DNA of 64,000 nucleotides from Aeribacillus composti (GCF_007827555.1 NZ_VISS01000019.1:16860-80859), one strand, 5' to 3'; positions 27,804 to 36,997 are shown, counted from the stretch's first letter. Program-made: numbers and translations. The notes: generated by a model not told the origin, from the sequence alone.

Positions 27804-28031
27804 ATGAATGCAGATAAAGTATTAGATGCGAAGGGTTTTGCATGCCCAATGCCAGTCGTAAGAGCAAAAAAAGCAATTGATGAGTTAGAAGCTGGTCAAG
27901 TTTTAGAGGTGCATACAACGGATAAAGGTTCCAAAAACGATTTGACCGCTTGGGCAAAGGCAAGTGGACATACGGTTGTTAATATGAAAGAAGAAAATGG
28001 CGTTTTTACGTTTTGGATCAAAAAGGGATAA
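27804..28031 (+). CDS. TusA/SirA-family sulfur carrier (YrkI-like)
   Basis: A 75-residue sulfur-relay protein. The active CPMP motif (ACPMPVVRAKKAID, Cys14) accepts persulfide sulfur, and the beta-strand VLEVHTTDKGSKNDL is typical of TusA. ATG 27804 lies eight bases from AAAGGAGGT. It has its own promoter with a CstR-type operator. It likely passes sulfur between rhodanese, DsrE and dioxygenase proteins of the cluster rather than serving tRNA thiolation. Confidence 0.9.
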   Translation: MNADKVLDAKGFACPMPVVRAKKAIDELEAGQVLEVHTTDKGSKNDLTAWAKASGHTVVNMKEENGVFTFWIKKG

Positions 28032-28045
28032 TTTTTGCTATCTTT

Positions 28046-28061
28046 ATACCCCTATGAGTAT
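28046..28061. promoter_or_regulatory. CstR-type operator 4
   Basis: ATACCCCTATGAGTAT, the best match in the cluster to published CstR sites as I recall them. It lies between tusA and the DsrE gene, so it may act on a promoter for the latter. Confidence 0.65.
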
Positions 28062-28084
28062 TTTAGAAAGAAGGTGGAAACAAA

Positions 28085-28567
28085 GTGTCGGAGCAAAAGA
28101 AAAAAACAACGATCATCTTGTTTAGCGGTGACTATGATAAGGCGATGGCAGCGTATATTATCGCGAACGGCGCTGCTGCCTATGACCATGAGGTTACAAT
28201 TTTTCATACGTTCTGGGGGCTTAACGCATTGCGTAAAGATTCGACAGTTCCGGTGAAAAAAGGATTATTAGAAAAAATGTTTGCGAAAATGATGCCGCGT
28301 GGTGCTGACCGCATGGGACTGTCGCGGATGAACTTTGGCGGAATAGGAGCGAAGTTAATTAAGCGGGTGATAAAAAAACATAATGCTGTGCCGCTGCCGC
28401 AATTAATCGATATGGCAAAGGAACAAGGAATAAAGCTGGTTGCTTGCCAAATGACAGTCGATCTTTTAGGACTCCAACAGGATGAATTAATAGACGGCAT
28501 CGAATTTGCAGGGGTTGCTGCGTATTTAGCAGATGCTTCTGAAGGAAATGTCAATTTGTTTATTTAA
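28085..28567 (+). CDS. DsrE-family protein (YrkE-like)
   Basis: 160 residues, the same length as B. subtilis YrkE. It has the DsrE fold with IILFSGDYDKAMAAYIIANG at the N-terminus, an inserted basic segment (residues 57-100), and Cys121 in LVACQMTVDLLG as likely persulfide carrier. Start is GTG with AAGGTGG upstream. It is the second DsrE paralogue here. The next gene starts 11 bases after its stop, so the two form an operon. Confidence 0.88.
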   Translation: MSEQKKKTTIILFSGDYDKAMAAYIIANGAAAYDHEVTIFHTFWGLNALRKDSTVPVKKGLLEKMFAKMMPRGADRMGLSRMNFGGIGAKLIKRVIKKHNAVPLPQLIDMAKEQGIKLVACQMTVDLLGLQQDELIDGIEFAGVAAYLADASEGNVNLFI

Positions 28568-28577
28568 GGTGGGGTCT

Positions 28578-28943
28578 ATGGTTCAAACCATTATTAATAT
28601 TGGTCTAGTTCTATTGGTGATATGGTTCGTTGTCAATCGGTTTCTGCCCATAAAAGGAGTGCGAATCATATCTGTAGTGCAATTAAAGAAGGAATTACGA
28701 AAAAAAGATGTTCATTACATTGACGTACGCACACCTATTGAGTTTCATACGAATCATATTCCTGGTTTTAAAAATATTCCGCTTCACGAGCTTCCAAAAC
28801 GAGTTCATGAACTATCAAAAGATAAAGAAGTTATTGTGATTTGTCAAAGTGGAATGAGAAGCGCCAAAGCAAGCAAATTATTAAAGAAATTAGGATTTCA
28901 GCGTGTAACCAATGTAAAAGGCGGCATGAACTCTTGGTCATAA
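28578..28943 (+). CDS. Membrane-anchored rhodanese
   Basis: A 121-residue thiosulfate or persulfide sulfurtransferase. Residues 4-20 form a membrane anchor, and the rhodanese domain carries YIDVRTPIEFHTNHIPG and the active loop CQSGMRS with Cys89. It is complete, unlike the Cys-less relative at 27085. ATG 28578 follows AAGGTGGGG. The catalytic domain should face the cytoplasm, near the dioxygenase and TusA proteins. Confidence 0.9.
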   Translation: MVQTIINIGLVLLVIWFVVNRFLPIKGVRIISVVQLKKELRKKDVHYIDVRTPIEFHTNHIPGFKNIPLHELPKRVHELSKDKEVIVICQSGMRSAKASKLLKKLGFQRVTNVKGGMNSWS

Positions 28944-28973
28944 AGGTTGCTATGAAACAACTATTCTGCTAAA

Positions 28974-29206
28974 GAAATTTGAGGCGTTGTTCCATAAAAG
29001 GAAAACATTCAATGTTATTGATGTTCATGAACTAGAAGAAGTCGATTTAGGAAAATTTCTAGTTCCATAAATATTACGCCCTGACTGTTTAAGTTTCTAA
29101 GAATGAACTAGATACAGAAAAAGAAAATACTCTCGCCTGCTGTCTGAAGGAAAAAGCAGACGAGCCGAAAACTATCGGAAAGTTGCGGAAATTAATGCAT
29201 AAATAA
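28974..29206 (+). pseudogene. Decayed rhodanese-like gene
   Basis: Reads FNVIDVHELEEVDLGKFLVP, equivalent to the start of a rhodanese domain (VIDVREPEE...), then a stop. After a frame change comes NELDTEKENTLACCLKEKAD, corresponding to the active-site half. There is no usable start. It lies exactly between intact rhodanese and TusA-rhodanese genes, so it is probably a third rhodanese lost by mutation. Confidence 0.65.
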
Positions 29207-29248
29207 GAAGATCCTGTAGAATAGTTCCCATTTAAGGAGGAGAAAGTC

Positions 29249-29809
29249 ATGATTCAAGTAGATATGACAATAGACGCTAAAGGGTTGTCTTGTCCGATGC
29301 CGATTGTCAAAGCGAAAAAAGCGATTCATAAGTTGCAGCCTGGACAAGTACTGGAGGTACAAGCAACAGACAAAGGATCGAAAGCGGATATGAAAGCATG
29401 GGCAGAAAGAACTGGACATCACTATCTCGGTACAATTGAAGAAGAAGGGATATTAAAGCACTATATTCGTAGAGCAAGTGAGAGCGAGGCAAAGAATGAA
29501 GCGAAATTCCCCCATGTTATTCGCAATGAAGAATTAGCAGACAAAATAAATGATCCGTCAATTATCATTTTAGATGTCCGTGAACCGGCAGAGTTTGCAT
29601 TTGGGCATATTCCTGGTGCCGTGTCAATTCCTCTTGGAGAATTGGAGGAACGGATCAAGGAACTCCCGCAAGATAAGACCATTTATGTCGTCTGCCGCAC
29701 GGGAACGCGCAGTAGTTTGGCAGCCCAGAAATTAGCAGAAAAAGGGTTTTCAAACGTATGGAATATTGTCCCCGGTATGTCAGAATGGAATGGATCGCTT
29801 GAACAATGA
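29249..29809 (+). CDS. TusA-rhodanese fusion (YrkF-like)
   Basis: 186 residues joining a TusA domain (CPMPIVKAKKAIHKL, Cys15) to a rhodanese domain (IILDVREPAEFAFGHIPGA and VVCRTGTRS, Cys149). B. subtilis YrkF has the same layout and size. Sulfur could move within one chain from the rhodanese to the carrier cysteine. AAGGAGGAG lies eight bases before the ATG. No CstR-type site was found directly upstream, so it may be read from the promoter before 28085. Confidence 0.92.
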   Translation: MIQVDMTIDAKGLSCPMPIVKAKKAIHKLQPGQVLEVQATDKGSKADMKAWAERTGHHYLGTIEEEGILKHYIRRASESEAKNEAKFPHVIRNEELADKINDPSIIILDVREPAEFAFGHIPGAVSIPLGELEERIKELPQDKTIYVVCRTGTRSSLAAQKLAEKGFSNVWNIVPGMSEWNGSLEQ

Positions 29810-30148
29810 TTGAACAGTTGGTTATCAATATACAAATATATGATAAAGGTACAAAAAATCTTTAAACAACAAAAAAACATTTTTATAGTATACATGCGAA
29901 CTATTTTGCAATTGGAAAATGAAAGGCGAAATTTCTCAATATTGAATTGTTCCTTATTGTGAATTAATCGATGGTTCATTGCATTGGGACGAAAATTCAT
30001 TTATCGCCTTGGGCATCAAGCAATAGGCATACGATGATGAAAAAGAAGAACATGATCGGTCATTTTCGAATTAAAAAGGATAATTCACTTACTAGCGGGG
30101 TGCATATACGCACCCCGATTTTAACAACATCAAAGGAGTAGTATATCA
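29810..30148. other. Intergenic region with hairpin
   Basis: Contains the perfect inverted repeat CGGGGTGC / GCACCCCG (30096-30117, loop ATATAC) followed by ATTTTAAC, a plausible weak terminator. Upstream of it, protein-like stretches in changing frames (for example IDGSLHWDENSFIALG near 29965) may be debris, but no family was recognised. Confidence 0.45.
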
Positions 30149-30931
30149 ATGGAAATAACGTTCAATTTTATTATCGTAATGTTTCTTATTGGCTTTATCG
30201 GTTCCTTCCTTTCCGGTATGGTTGGGATTGGCGGTTCCATTATTAAATATCCGATGCTTCTTTACCTGCCCCCGCTTTTTGGGCTTGCCGAGTTCAGCGC
30301 CCATGAAGTATCGGGAATTAGTGCCGTCCAAGTATTTTTTACGACGATTGGCGGTGTTTTAGTCTATCGGAAAGGTGGATACTTAAATAAGTCGTTAATT
30401 TTTTATATGGGGAGCAGTATTTTAATTGGAAGTTTCATTGGCGGATACGTTTCTAGGATGATGAGTGAAGGAAGCATTAATCTTGTATACGGCATTTTAG
30501 CAGCATTTGCTGTTTTGATGATGTTCGTGCCAAATAAAGGGATTGATGATATTCCATTGGGCATGGTGAGCTTCAATAAATGGCTGGCAGCTTCGCTTTC
30601 ATTTTTGATCGGAATTGGATCAGGAATCGTCGGAGCGGCAGGAGCTTTTCTATTAGTGCCGATTATGCTTTCTGTTCTAAAAATTCCAACGAAAATGACG
30701 ATTGCCTCCTCATTAGCGATCACGTTTATTTCCTCAATCGGATCGACATTTGCAAAAATCACAACGGGCCAAGTTGAATTCATTCCTGCAATAATTATGG
30801 TCATTGCAAGTTTGATTGCATCTCCTTTAGGTGCAAAAGCAGGACAAAAAATGAGCACAAAAGTACTCCGCGTAATTTTAGCTGTCTTAATTTTAGCGAC
30901 GGCAGCGAAAATTTGGATCGATATTTTTTAA
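30149..30931 (+). CDS. TauE/SafE-family sulfite or sulfur-anion exporter (YrkJ-like)
   Basis: A 260-residue integral membrane protein with about eight hydrophobic segments and the two-fold TauE pattern: [20 protein letters not shown] in the first half and [15 protein letters not shown] in the second. In CstR regulons the TauE partner is thought to export sulfite made by the persulfide dioxygenase. AAAGGAG precedes the ATG. B. subtilis YrkJ is the counterpart by cluster position. Confidence 0.9.
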   Translation: MEITFNFIIVMFLIGFIGSFLSGMVGIGGSIIKYPMLLYLPPLFGLAEFSAHEVSGISAVQVFFTTIGGVLVYRKGGYLNKSLIFYMGSSILIGSFIGGYVSRMMSEGSINLVYGILAAFAVLMMFVPNKGIDDIPLGMVSFNKWLAASLSFLIGIGSGIVGAAGAFLLVPIMLSVLKIPTKMTIASSLAITFISSIGSTFAKITTGQVEFIPAIIMVIASLIASPLGAKAGQKMSTKVLRVILAVLILATAAKIWIDIF

Positions 30932-31726
30932 GCCGTCAGTGAAAAAACTTTCATGTGTGATTCGAAAAAACGAATCAAGATGTATAATAATTATGGCGTA
31001 TCATTTATTGGTTTTAAAGTTAGGAAAACAAAGAGAGAATATTTGGAGCTCTTACTTGGATGATAAGGATGCTATAGTGATCAAGTGTATGATGAAAACA
31101 AACATGAACTATATGCAATGATTCGCCTGATTATGCAATGGTGTTCAGCGAGCTTTCACCACAATCTAAAAACCATTTCGCTCTGCAAGTGTGTCTGAAA
31201 AGGATTTTGTCCGCATTCAATATAGCTGTCTTTCGCTTATAGAAGGAACAATGAATTTGTTTTTACGATCATCCGGATCAAAGATTCAACAGTTCATCTT
31301 TGATTGGCTGCTCTGAAAACATGTTTATAAGGTTGTGTTTGAACATGAAGCGCTGAGGAGGCTGATTGACTGTTCAAGAATCAAGTTGATTATAATTGTA
31401 TGTAATTTTATTATCAGGGCTTTACAGAAAATAAAACAGTTTATTGTTAAAAGACTTGGATTTTGCTTTTATGGTTGGGCTTCGTGTATTATTGAATTAA
31501 TAATAAAATTATTACGTTTTAGGGGCTAATGATCACTGCCACGCTGTCAACAATCAGAGCTAGTCGTCAAGGTATTGTAGATTTGTTGGTTATATGCTAA
31601 TCTATCCATGCAAGAGTGATCAACCTCCGTTATAGGATTGTCGTTGTTTGTGTTTTTATTGTCTGTTAATGCAAATTTTATTCCGCTGTTGTTTTGAAAT
31701 ATAAGTATTGTCAATTGGAGGTAGCA
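30932..31726. other. Intergenic region, possible degraded sequence
   Basis: Nearly 800 bases. A small hairpin GATTCG / CGAATC at 30959-30976 lies after the exporter gene. From 31050 to 31320 short protein-like runs occur in different frames with stops between them, so a dead gene is possible, but I could not identify it. Confidence 0.35.
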
Positions 31727-32029
31727 ATGGAACTTTTAGAAGTGTTTAAAGCCTTGTCAAATGAAACGAGGCTGCAAATCGTACAATGGCTCAAGAATCC
31801 GGAAGCTCACTTTCCCAAACCGCAGCACGGTGATATACACGAAGATGGAGTATGTGTGAGCGATATCCATAAAAAAGTTGGACTGTCACAATCTACTGTA
31901 TCCCATTATTTATCGATGCTGCAAAATGCCGGATTAATAAAGGCAAAACGTGTTGGGCAATGGACTTATTATAAAAGGGATGAAGAGAACATCAAAAAAT
32001 TGAATGAATTATTATCAAGGGATTTATAG
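31727..32029 (+). CDS. ArsR-family winged-helix regulator
   Basis: A 100-residue ArsR/SmtB-type repressor: VFKALSNETRLQIVQWLKNP, the recognition helix SQSTVSHYLSMLQNAGLI and the wing AKRVGQWTYYKRDEE. A His- and Asp-containing insert (PKPQHGDIHEDGVCVSDIH) between helices, with one cysteine, could sense a ligand or redox state. ATG 31727 follows GGAGGT by four bases. No obvious target gene adjoins. The next gene is an aldehyde dehydrogenase 470 bases away. Confidence 0.9.
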   Translation: MELLEVFKALSNETRLQIVQWLKNPEAHFPKPQHGDIHEDGVCVSDIHKKVGLSQSTVSHYLSMLQNAGLIKAKRVGQWTYYKRDEENIKKLNELLSRDL

Positions 32030-32501
32030 GCCTATTTTTTTTAATTGTTGCTTTTGGCTTGAATCCCTTTTTATTTTGTTTTATTATATTTATAGATTCA
32101 GATATCGAGAATTATCGATTTATTATTATTTATATCGATGATTCTAGATATTTAAATAAATAAAAAATATACTTCTACAAATTTTCGGGTTTTATGAAAC
32201 CGCTTTTTTTGTAATCGTTATCAATTTTTGGGCGGTTGAAATGCTTCTTCTTTGTCAAAAAGCGAAAGTATTGGAAGAAGGAGTTTTGCATATTGGTGAC
32301 GACATCAGATTAGATCGTCGTTCGATAAAGTGGTCATGACAAGAATCAGTGATGTCAAACTGCTAGCATTTGAGGAGGTGAGGGCAGAAACACAAAAAAT
32401 GATGCTTGTTCAAGCGAACAAAATTGAAATAGTGTCATTTGAGATCATGACAATATGAATCTGCTAGTTAAATGAAAACTATGAAAGGGAGCGAAGCAAA
32501 G
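32030..32501. other. Intergenic region with operator-like dyad
   Basis: Holds the dyad at 32101-32151 and a weak hairpin near 32186-32203 followed by CTTTTTTTG, a possible terminator for the ArsR gene. A 40-codon frame at 32336-32458 has no family. AAAGGGAG at the end serves the dehydrogenase start. Confidence 0.45.
32101..32151. promoter_or_regulatory. Imperfect dyad, possible ArsR operator
   Basis: GATATCGAGAATTATCGAT is answered 12 bases later by an inverted near-copy, ATATCGATGATTCTAGATAT. Location right after the ArsR gene and upstream of the dehydrogenase suggests a regulator site. Confidence 0.5.
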
Positions 32502-33899
32502 ATGTTGCGAGATATTGATTTACAATCTATCCAAGAAGTAAGAAATTACCTTGAGGAAGCGAAAACAGCTCAAAAAATAATGGCAAAGATGACTCAGAGC
32601 GAGATTGATCATATTGTTGAAAGCATGGTTAAAGCGGCAAGGGAAGAAGCTGAGCGATTAGCTGCTATGGCAGTAGAAGAGACTGGCTTCGGGAATGTTC
32701 CTGATAAAACAGTAAAAAATCTGTTCGCAGCGAATGATGTTTACAATTCTATCAAGGATGTGAAAACAGTCGGGATTATTCGTCGCGATGAAGAAAACCG
32801 CGTATGGGAAGTTGCTCAACCTGTAGGGATCGTTGCAGGAATTGTTCCATCTACAAATCCTACCTCAACAGTCATTTTTAAATCATTGATCGCAGTTAAA
32901 GCAGGAAATGCGATTATTTTCAGCCCTCACCCAGCTGCTGCAAAATGTACAACGGAAGCGGCAAGAATTATGCAAGAAGCAGCAGAGCGTGCCGGAGCAC
33001 CAAAAGGTTTGATTTTGTGCATTACCCAACCAACATTGGCAGCAACAAACGAGCTGATGAAGCATAAATTAACTGATGTCATCCTTGCCACAGGCGGTCC
33101 TGGATTGGTAAGAGCTGCTTACAGCTCCGGAAAACCAGCATACGGAGTAGGTCCTGGAAACGTACCTGTATACATTCATGAAAGTGCCAATATCGAAAAA
33201 GCTGTTGAACTTATTATTGAAAGCAAAACTTTTGACTACGGAACAATTTGTGCTTCTGAACAAGCTCTTTTAGTGGATGAGTCGATTAAAGAGAAAGTTG
33301 TTGCAGAGATGACAAAACAAGGCGCTTATTTCTTGAATGAAGAAGAAAAACGAAAAGTAGAATCCATCATTCTCGTAAACGGTGGACTGAATGCAAAAAT
33401 TGTAGGAAAGTCACCTCAAGTGATTGGTGAAATGGCAGGTATTGAAGTTCCGTCCGAGGCGAAAGTGATCGTTGCAGAAGAAACAGGAGTTGGGAAAGAA
33501 TATCCATTCTCAATTGAAAAACTATCTCCAACTCTAGCATTTTATACAGTGAAAGATATGCAAGCAGCAAGCGAGCTTGCCCAAAAACTTCTTGATGCAG
33601 GCGGACTTGGTCACACAGTCGGAATTCACGCTGAAGACGAAAAAGTAATCGAAGCTTACACAATCGATAAACCAGCAGGACGTATCATTGTAAATGCCGG
33701 TACAACATTTGGCGCTATTGGCGCTACAGTGAACGTAAAACCGTCCTTGACTCTTGGCTGCGGTGCTATTGGCAACAACGTTACATCTGACAATGTTACA
33801 GTCAATCACTTGTTTAACATTAAACGTGTTGCATTTGGAGTCCGCCAAATGCCAAAAAAAGAGGAAAGTGCACAAAATGAACCTGCATTAACGAAATAA
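32502..33899 (+). CDS. CoA-acylating aldehyde dehydrogenase (EutE/AdhE-N/SauS-like)
   Basis: Converts an aldehyde, NAD(P) and CoA to an acyl-CoA. The 465 residues match the acylating branch (EutE, the N-terminal half of AdhE, and sulfoacetaldehyde dehydrogenase SauS): IVPSTNPTSTVIFKSLIA, ILATGGPGLVRAAYSSGKPA, and FDYGTICASEQ with candidate catalytic Cys250. ATG 32502 lies about ten bases from AAAGGGAG; ATG 32472 is an alternative adding ten residues. No alcohol dehydrogenase domain or microcompartment genes adjoin, so the substrate is open. Proximity to a sulfur cluster makes sulfoacetaldehyde one guess. Confidence 0.88.
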   Translation: MLRDIDLQSIQEVRNYLEEAKTAQKIMAKMTQSEIDHIVESMVKAAREEAERLAAMAVEETGFGNVPDKTVKNLFAANDVYNSIKDVKTVGIIRRDEENRVWEVAQPVGIVAGIVPSTNPTSTVIFKSLIAVKAGNAIIFSPHPAAAKCTTEAARIMQEAAERAGAPKGLILCITQPTLAATNELMKHKLTDVILATGGPGLVRAAYSSGKPAYGVGPGNVPVYIHESANIEKAVELIIESKTFDYGTICASEQALLVDESIKEKVVAEMTKQGAYFLNEEEKRKVESIILVNGGLNAKIVGKSPQVIGEMAGIEVPSEAKVIVAEETGVGKEYPFSIEKLSPTLAFYTVKDMQAASELAQKLLDAGGLGHTVGIHAEDEKVIEAYTIDKPAGRIIVNAGTTFGAIGATVNVKPSLTLGCGAIGNNVTSDNVTVNHLFNIKRVAFGVRQMPKKEESAQNEPALTK

Positions 33900-33938
33900 C
33901 TTGACTGTCCATAAAAACTCTTTTGATAGATTAAAAGA

Positions 33939-33972
33939 CTGTATCAAACATCTGCCATGTTCTTTGATACAG
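33939..33972 (+). terminator. Hairpin after aldehyde dehydrogenase
   Basis: Perfect 10-bp stem CTGTATCAAA / TTTGATACAG, 40 bases after the stop, followed by an A-rich stretch rather than T. Confidence 0.6.
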
Positions 33973-34060
33973 CTAAAATAATAAATTCGACACTCCGGAA
34001 GTGATAATGCGTTTACCCCCCTAAAAAAATTTCGTTGTAAGGACGATATTCAGTACAAAA

Positions 34061-34092
34061 ATCCATGCAGGAGCATCTTTTCCTGCATGGAT
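34061..34092 (-). terminator. Terminator of membrane protein gene
   Basis: Perfect 12-bp stem ATCCATGCAGGA / TCCTGCATGGAT. On the minus strand TTTTTG follows. It lies about 120 bases past the stop of the gene at 34212-35024. It might also act on the plus strand (TTATTATTA). Confidence 0.8.
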
Positions 34093-34211
34093 TTATTATT
34101 ACACACATCAACTAGTAAGCTCGTGCAGTTCACTGGATCTATTTTAAAAAGTTTATTGTTAATTTAGAAATCGTAAAGTGGTAGCGGGAAAACTTCCAAA
34201 ACAACACTAGA

Positions 34212-35024
34212 TTATTGTTTGCGCTGCAAAAATAAAAAGCCAATCATTGCCATTAAAAGCATTTTATGATGTTTCGACAAGTTGTCAGAGAGCTCAACGA
34301 TATCATTGTACACATCACGAAAAATATTCGTATATTCATGAGGAAAATATCCATTGTAAAAACGGGCCCACTGCCGACCTTCAGAATCAGTTAACGTAAA
34401 ATCGCCAGAAAAGGCTTTAACCTTAACATGGAGAATCAGCTTATCATCAGCATCTCTCAGCTCACCTTTTATGTTGACTAGACTTTTCCAATCCTCTTGT
34501 ACATACTCTCCCAGTTTTCGGCCATGTACATCCTTCACAGTTACAATCGACTTTTTCATTCCTTTTCTCTTAAAGGTAAACAGCACATTTCCTTTATTCG
34601 AAAAAACACCATATGTAATCGGAAGCGTCATGATCAATGAATCACGAAGCAGCAGGCTCATTGGGTAAAAAATAAAAGGAATACGGATTGGCTTAATCGT
34701 TCCAACAAAATGGCCGCTTTTTTCAAACAGTAGGAGACGAGGAAAAAAACCAAGATCTTTTTTTAAAACTAGATGATCCAACTCAAGGAGGGAAGCTTTT
34801 GACTCATGAATTTGAATATCTTTCACCTTGTTATATTTCATCTGGTTTGAAACTCCGGTAAAAAACAAAAAAAGACCGACAATACCTATTGAAGAAAGAT
34901 TTAACCAATTTTGTAAAGAATCTGGTCGATCGATGAAAAAAACAGAAATACCAATGAGCATAACTATAGAAGATAGAGCAAATGCTGCTTTCATTCTCCG
35001 TTTATACATAGTAGCAATCATCAA
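34212..35024 (-). CDS. Membrane protein with beta-rich domain, unknown function
   Basis: 270 residues. Two membrane helices (about 13-31 and 41-57) precede a long beta-rich region with short repeated strands (LLLFEKSGHFVGTIKP, VTVKDVHGRKLGEYVQ, FTLTDSEGRQWARFYNG). This pattern recalls the LURP-one/tubby-like domain seen in some Bacillus proteins, an inference from pattern only. The C-terminus has another hydrophobic helix, KMLLMAMIGFLFL. TGGAG precedes the ATG and a strong terminator follows. Monocistronic; role unknown. Confidence 0.75.
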   Translation of the reverse strand: MMIATMYKRRMKAAFALSSIVMLIGISVFFIDRPDSLQNWLNLSSIGIVGLFLFFTGVSNQMKYNKVKDIQIHESKASLLELDHLVLKKDLGFFPRLLLFEKSGHFVGTIKPIRIPFIFYPMSLLLRDSLIMTLPITYGVFSNKGNVLFTFKRKGMKKSIVTVKDVHGRKLGEYVQEDWKSLVNIKGELRDADDKLILHVKVKAFSGDFTLTDSEGRQWARFYNGYFPHEYTNIFRDVYNDIVELSDNLSKHHKMLLMAMIGFLFLQRKQ

Positions 35025-35366
35025 ATCAACTCCAGTGAAACATAGGGAAGTCTTTCTACCTCATCAACTATCAGTTTAGATTAGTAGTTTATTGTATTCA
35101 ATATTTTTTACATCCTTTTAGTAAAAAAAATGGAGAAGACATCAAGATGAGGCGGCTTTGAATGTGCTCGTGCTCACCAGCCATAGCAATCCTAAGTTAT
35201 TCATTAGCACAATATGCCAAATAGAGAACTGTATGATTGGGCACGTTTTTTTATTTATTTTCAAAGGTCAGAATAAAAGTTTAAATACAGGTTCTTTGAA
35301 TAAAATGGGGAAAAATTTTTGCTTTTTGTATGGTATTTCCAGGAAATAGCACAGGGTTAAAAAAAG
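35025..35366. other. Intergenic region, nothing supported
   Basis: AT-rich spacer upstream of the membrane protein gene and downstream of the coiled-coil gene. Open frames on both strands are short and unconvincing. Confidence 0.45.
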
Positions 35367-35383
35367 AAGTGAGGTTATCACTT
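35367..35383 (-). terminator. Terminator of coiled-coil gene
   Basis: AAGTGA / TCACTT stem with a five-base loop. On the minus strand CTTTTTTT follows. Placed 18 bases after the stop. Confidence 0.75.
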
Positions 35384-35400
35384 TTTGAGGTGGTTGTAGG

Positions 35401-35841
35401 TTACATAATTTTTTTTCGTAACGTACGGATGGAAACGTCATGTTCGCCAATAATTTCGTAAACAGATTTGAAGCTTTCTTGGAGGTTTTTCATTTCTTTG
35501 TTTGTTTCCATTACAGCTTGTTTAATTGATTTTTGTTCCTGTTCAATCCGATTCAATCGCTCTTCAACATAATTTAAGCGTGTTTCTACTTGATCTAATC
35601 GCTCTCCTACTCGATCCAACCGATTTTCGACCCGATTCAATCGCTCTTCAACATGATTTAAGCGTGTTTCTACTTGATCTAATCTCTCTTCTACTCGATC
35701 CAACCGATTTTCGACCCGATTTAATCGATCATCCACCTGGTCCAATCGCGTCCCGATATAATCTAGTCGATCATGCACATTTTTAAGATCATTGTCAATA
35801 GACATCACTTTTTCTAAAATTAAGTCGAGTTTTTGTTCCAT
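35401..35841 (-). CDS. Heptad-repeat coiled-coil protein
   Basis: 146 residues, almost wholly coiled coil. From residue 25 to 100 it is a chain of seven-residue units of the type RLDQVET / RLNHVEE / RLNRVEN, with L and V at the a/d core positions. The ends are less regular (KLDLILEKVMSIDNDL; SVYEIIGEHDVSIRTLRKKIM). No signal peptide or membrane segment. The ATG follows AAAAGGAGTC. Similar Bacillus proteins are known as hypothetical coiled-coil (YlaC/phage-tail-like) proteins; function unknown. Direct DNA repeats show recent internal duplication. Confidence 0.85.
   Translation of the reverse strand: MEQKLDLILEKVMSIDNDLKNVHDRLDYIGTRLDQVDDRLNRVENRLDRVEERLDQVETRLNHVEERLNRVENRLDRVGERLDQVETRLNYVEERLNRIEQEQKSIKQAVMETNKEMKNLQESFKSVYEIIGEHDVSIRTLRKKIM
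35550..35717. repeat. Two tandem 84-bp repeats within coiled-coil gene
   Basis: Copies at 35550-35633 and 35634-35717 differ at only about three positions. Each encodes four heptads (28 residues), so the unit preserves the coiled-coil register. Confidence 0.9.
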
Positions 35842-36457
35842 TTTTTGACTCCTTTTAAAAATCTCCTTTCCTCAATTTTATTCGAATGAAATGGTTCTGA
35901 CAAGTACGGATTGGGTGCCTTGAATTGATTAAATGCAGTATCAAAAATGCCCGAGCATTAATAAAACATTTACATCTGAAAGACTATGTGACGATAAAGG
36001 GATTCATACTCAAACAAGTCGGTGGAATATGTTGAAGATTATGTTTTCGCTTTATCATTTCATTGTGTGTTCGAAATATTAAAGAATAAGATAATTGAGA
36101 ATTAAGGTATTTTTATGTAGAACAATACAGAAGGATTAAATAGGCATAAAATTGCTTTTCAAAATCAGGAATCTAAATTTTTCATCATCATCGAAATAAA
36201 CCCTTTGTGTTGGTTGATTTTTATTGTTCAAATTGTTCAAGCCAATTAAATATTCGTCTTCATGCTGTTTTACAAGTCTTATTTTAATACAAAAGAAAAT
36301 AATCAAATGCTAAAGTATAGAAAAAATCAATAGGTGATCCGAGCTCTATAATTAAGATTTTGTTGAAATGCTGTCTATTTTGACAGAAGTAGGTTTTGTG
36401 AATATAGATAGCGATAAAAGCTAGAATTGTTAAAATAGTTACTGCGAAAGCAGTTTT
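35842..36457. other. Intergenic region, nothing supported
   Basis: About 600 AT-rich bases. A short hairpin ACTGC / GCAGT near 36440-36453 lies at the end of the amiS remnant. No gene seen. Confidence 0.45.
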
Positions 36458-36968
36458 TTATCCTACGAACCCCCATTGGTTAATGAGAAGAAGAAAGGGG
36501 GGAAGTTGCTGTAATCCATGCTTGAATAAACGCGACCCACCCAGTAAAGATAGCAATGTTCTTTTTTTGTGCAAGCAGCAAGTAAAATAATGTCCATAGA
36601 AAGGACCACATAAGCCAAATAATACCGAATTTTATATCTTGCAGTTTAATAAAGTTTATATAGCTGTATCCTAAAGCAAGAATTGCTACCCATAGAGAGT
36701 ACCAACCTAAACCTGAAGAGTTAAAGTTTTTTAGATTCGAAATTCCTACATATAAATAAGTTAAACCAAAAAGAAAAATGCCGGATGCGTTTAAGATCAT
36801 CCATGAATCTCCTGTAGATGTAAAAATGAGATAAAATGGTGTAATAACTTGCATCGATCCAATAAATAAGTTAAACTATCTCGTACTTTTTTCATCGACT
36901 TTTCCCAATAGCATTAAACCATTGATAAATAATACTGCACCAACAAACATTAGACCGACTTTATCCAT
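36458..36968 (-). pseudogene. amiS: Broken AmiS/UreI-family amide channel
   Basis: Members form a six-helix membrane channel for short amides or urea. Translation from ATG 36968 gives MDKVGLMFVGAVLFINGLML, then an in-frame TAG at codon 31 (36876-36878). The frame continues with SMQVITPFYLIFTSTGDSW and GLGWYSLWVAILALGYSYIN, all classic family motifs. At the end, a run of six C (plus-strand G 36497-36502) shifts the frame; restoring it yields PFLLLINQWGFVG and a stop at 36458. It is last in the amiE-amiB-amiS order. A full-length product is unlikely unless both lesions are sequencing errors. Confidence 0.85.
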
Positions 36969-36997
36969 GCTCTTCCCCCTAAACAGTGAAATAATTA

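Noticed and set aside
35526..35786. 86-codon plus-strand frame with repeats
   Set aside because: Antisense shadow of the heptad-repeat gene; its repeats follow from that gene's DNA.
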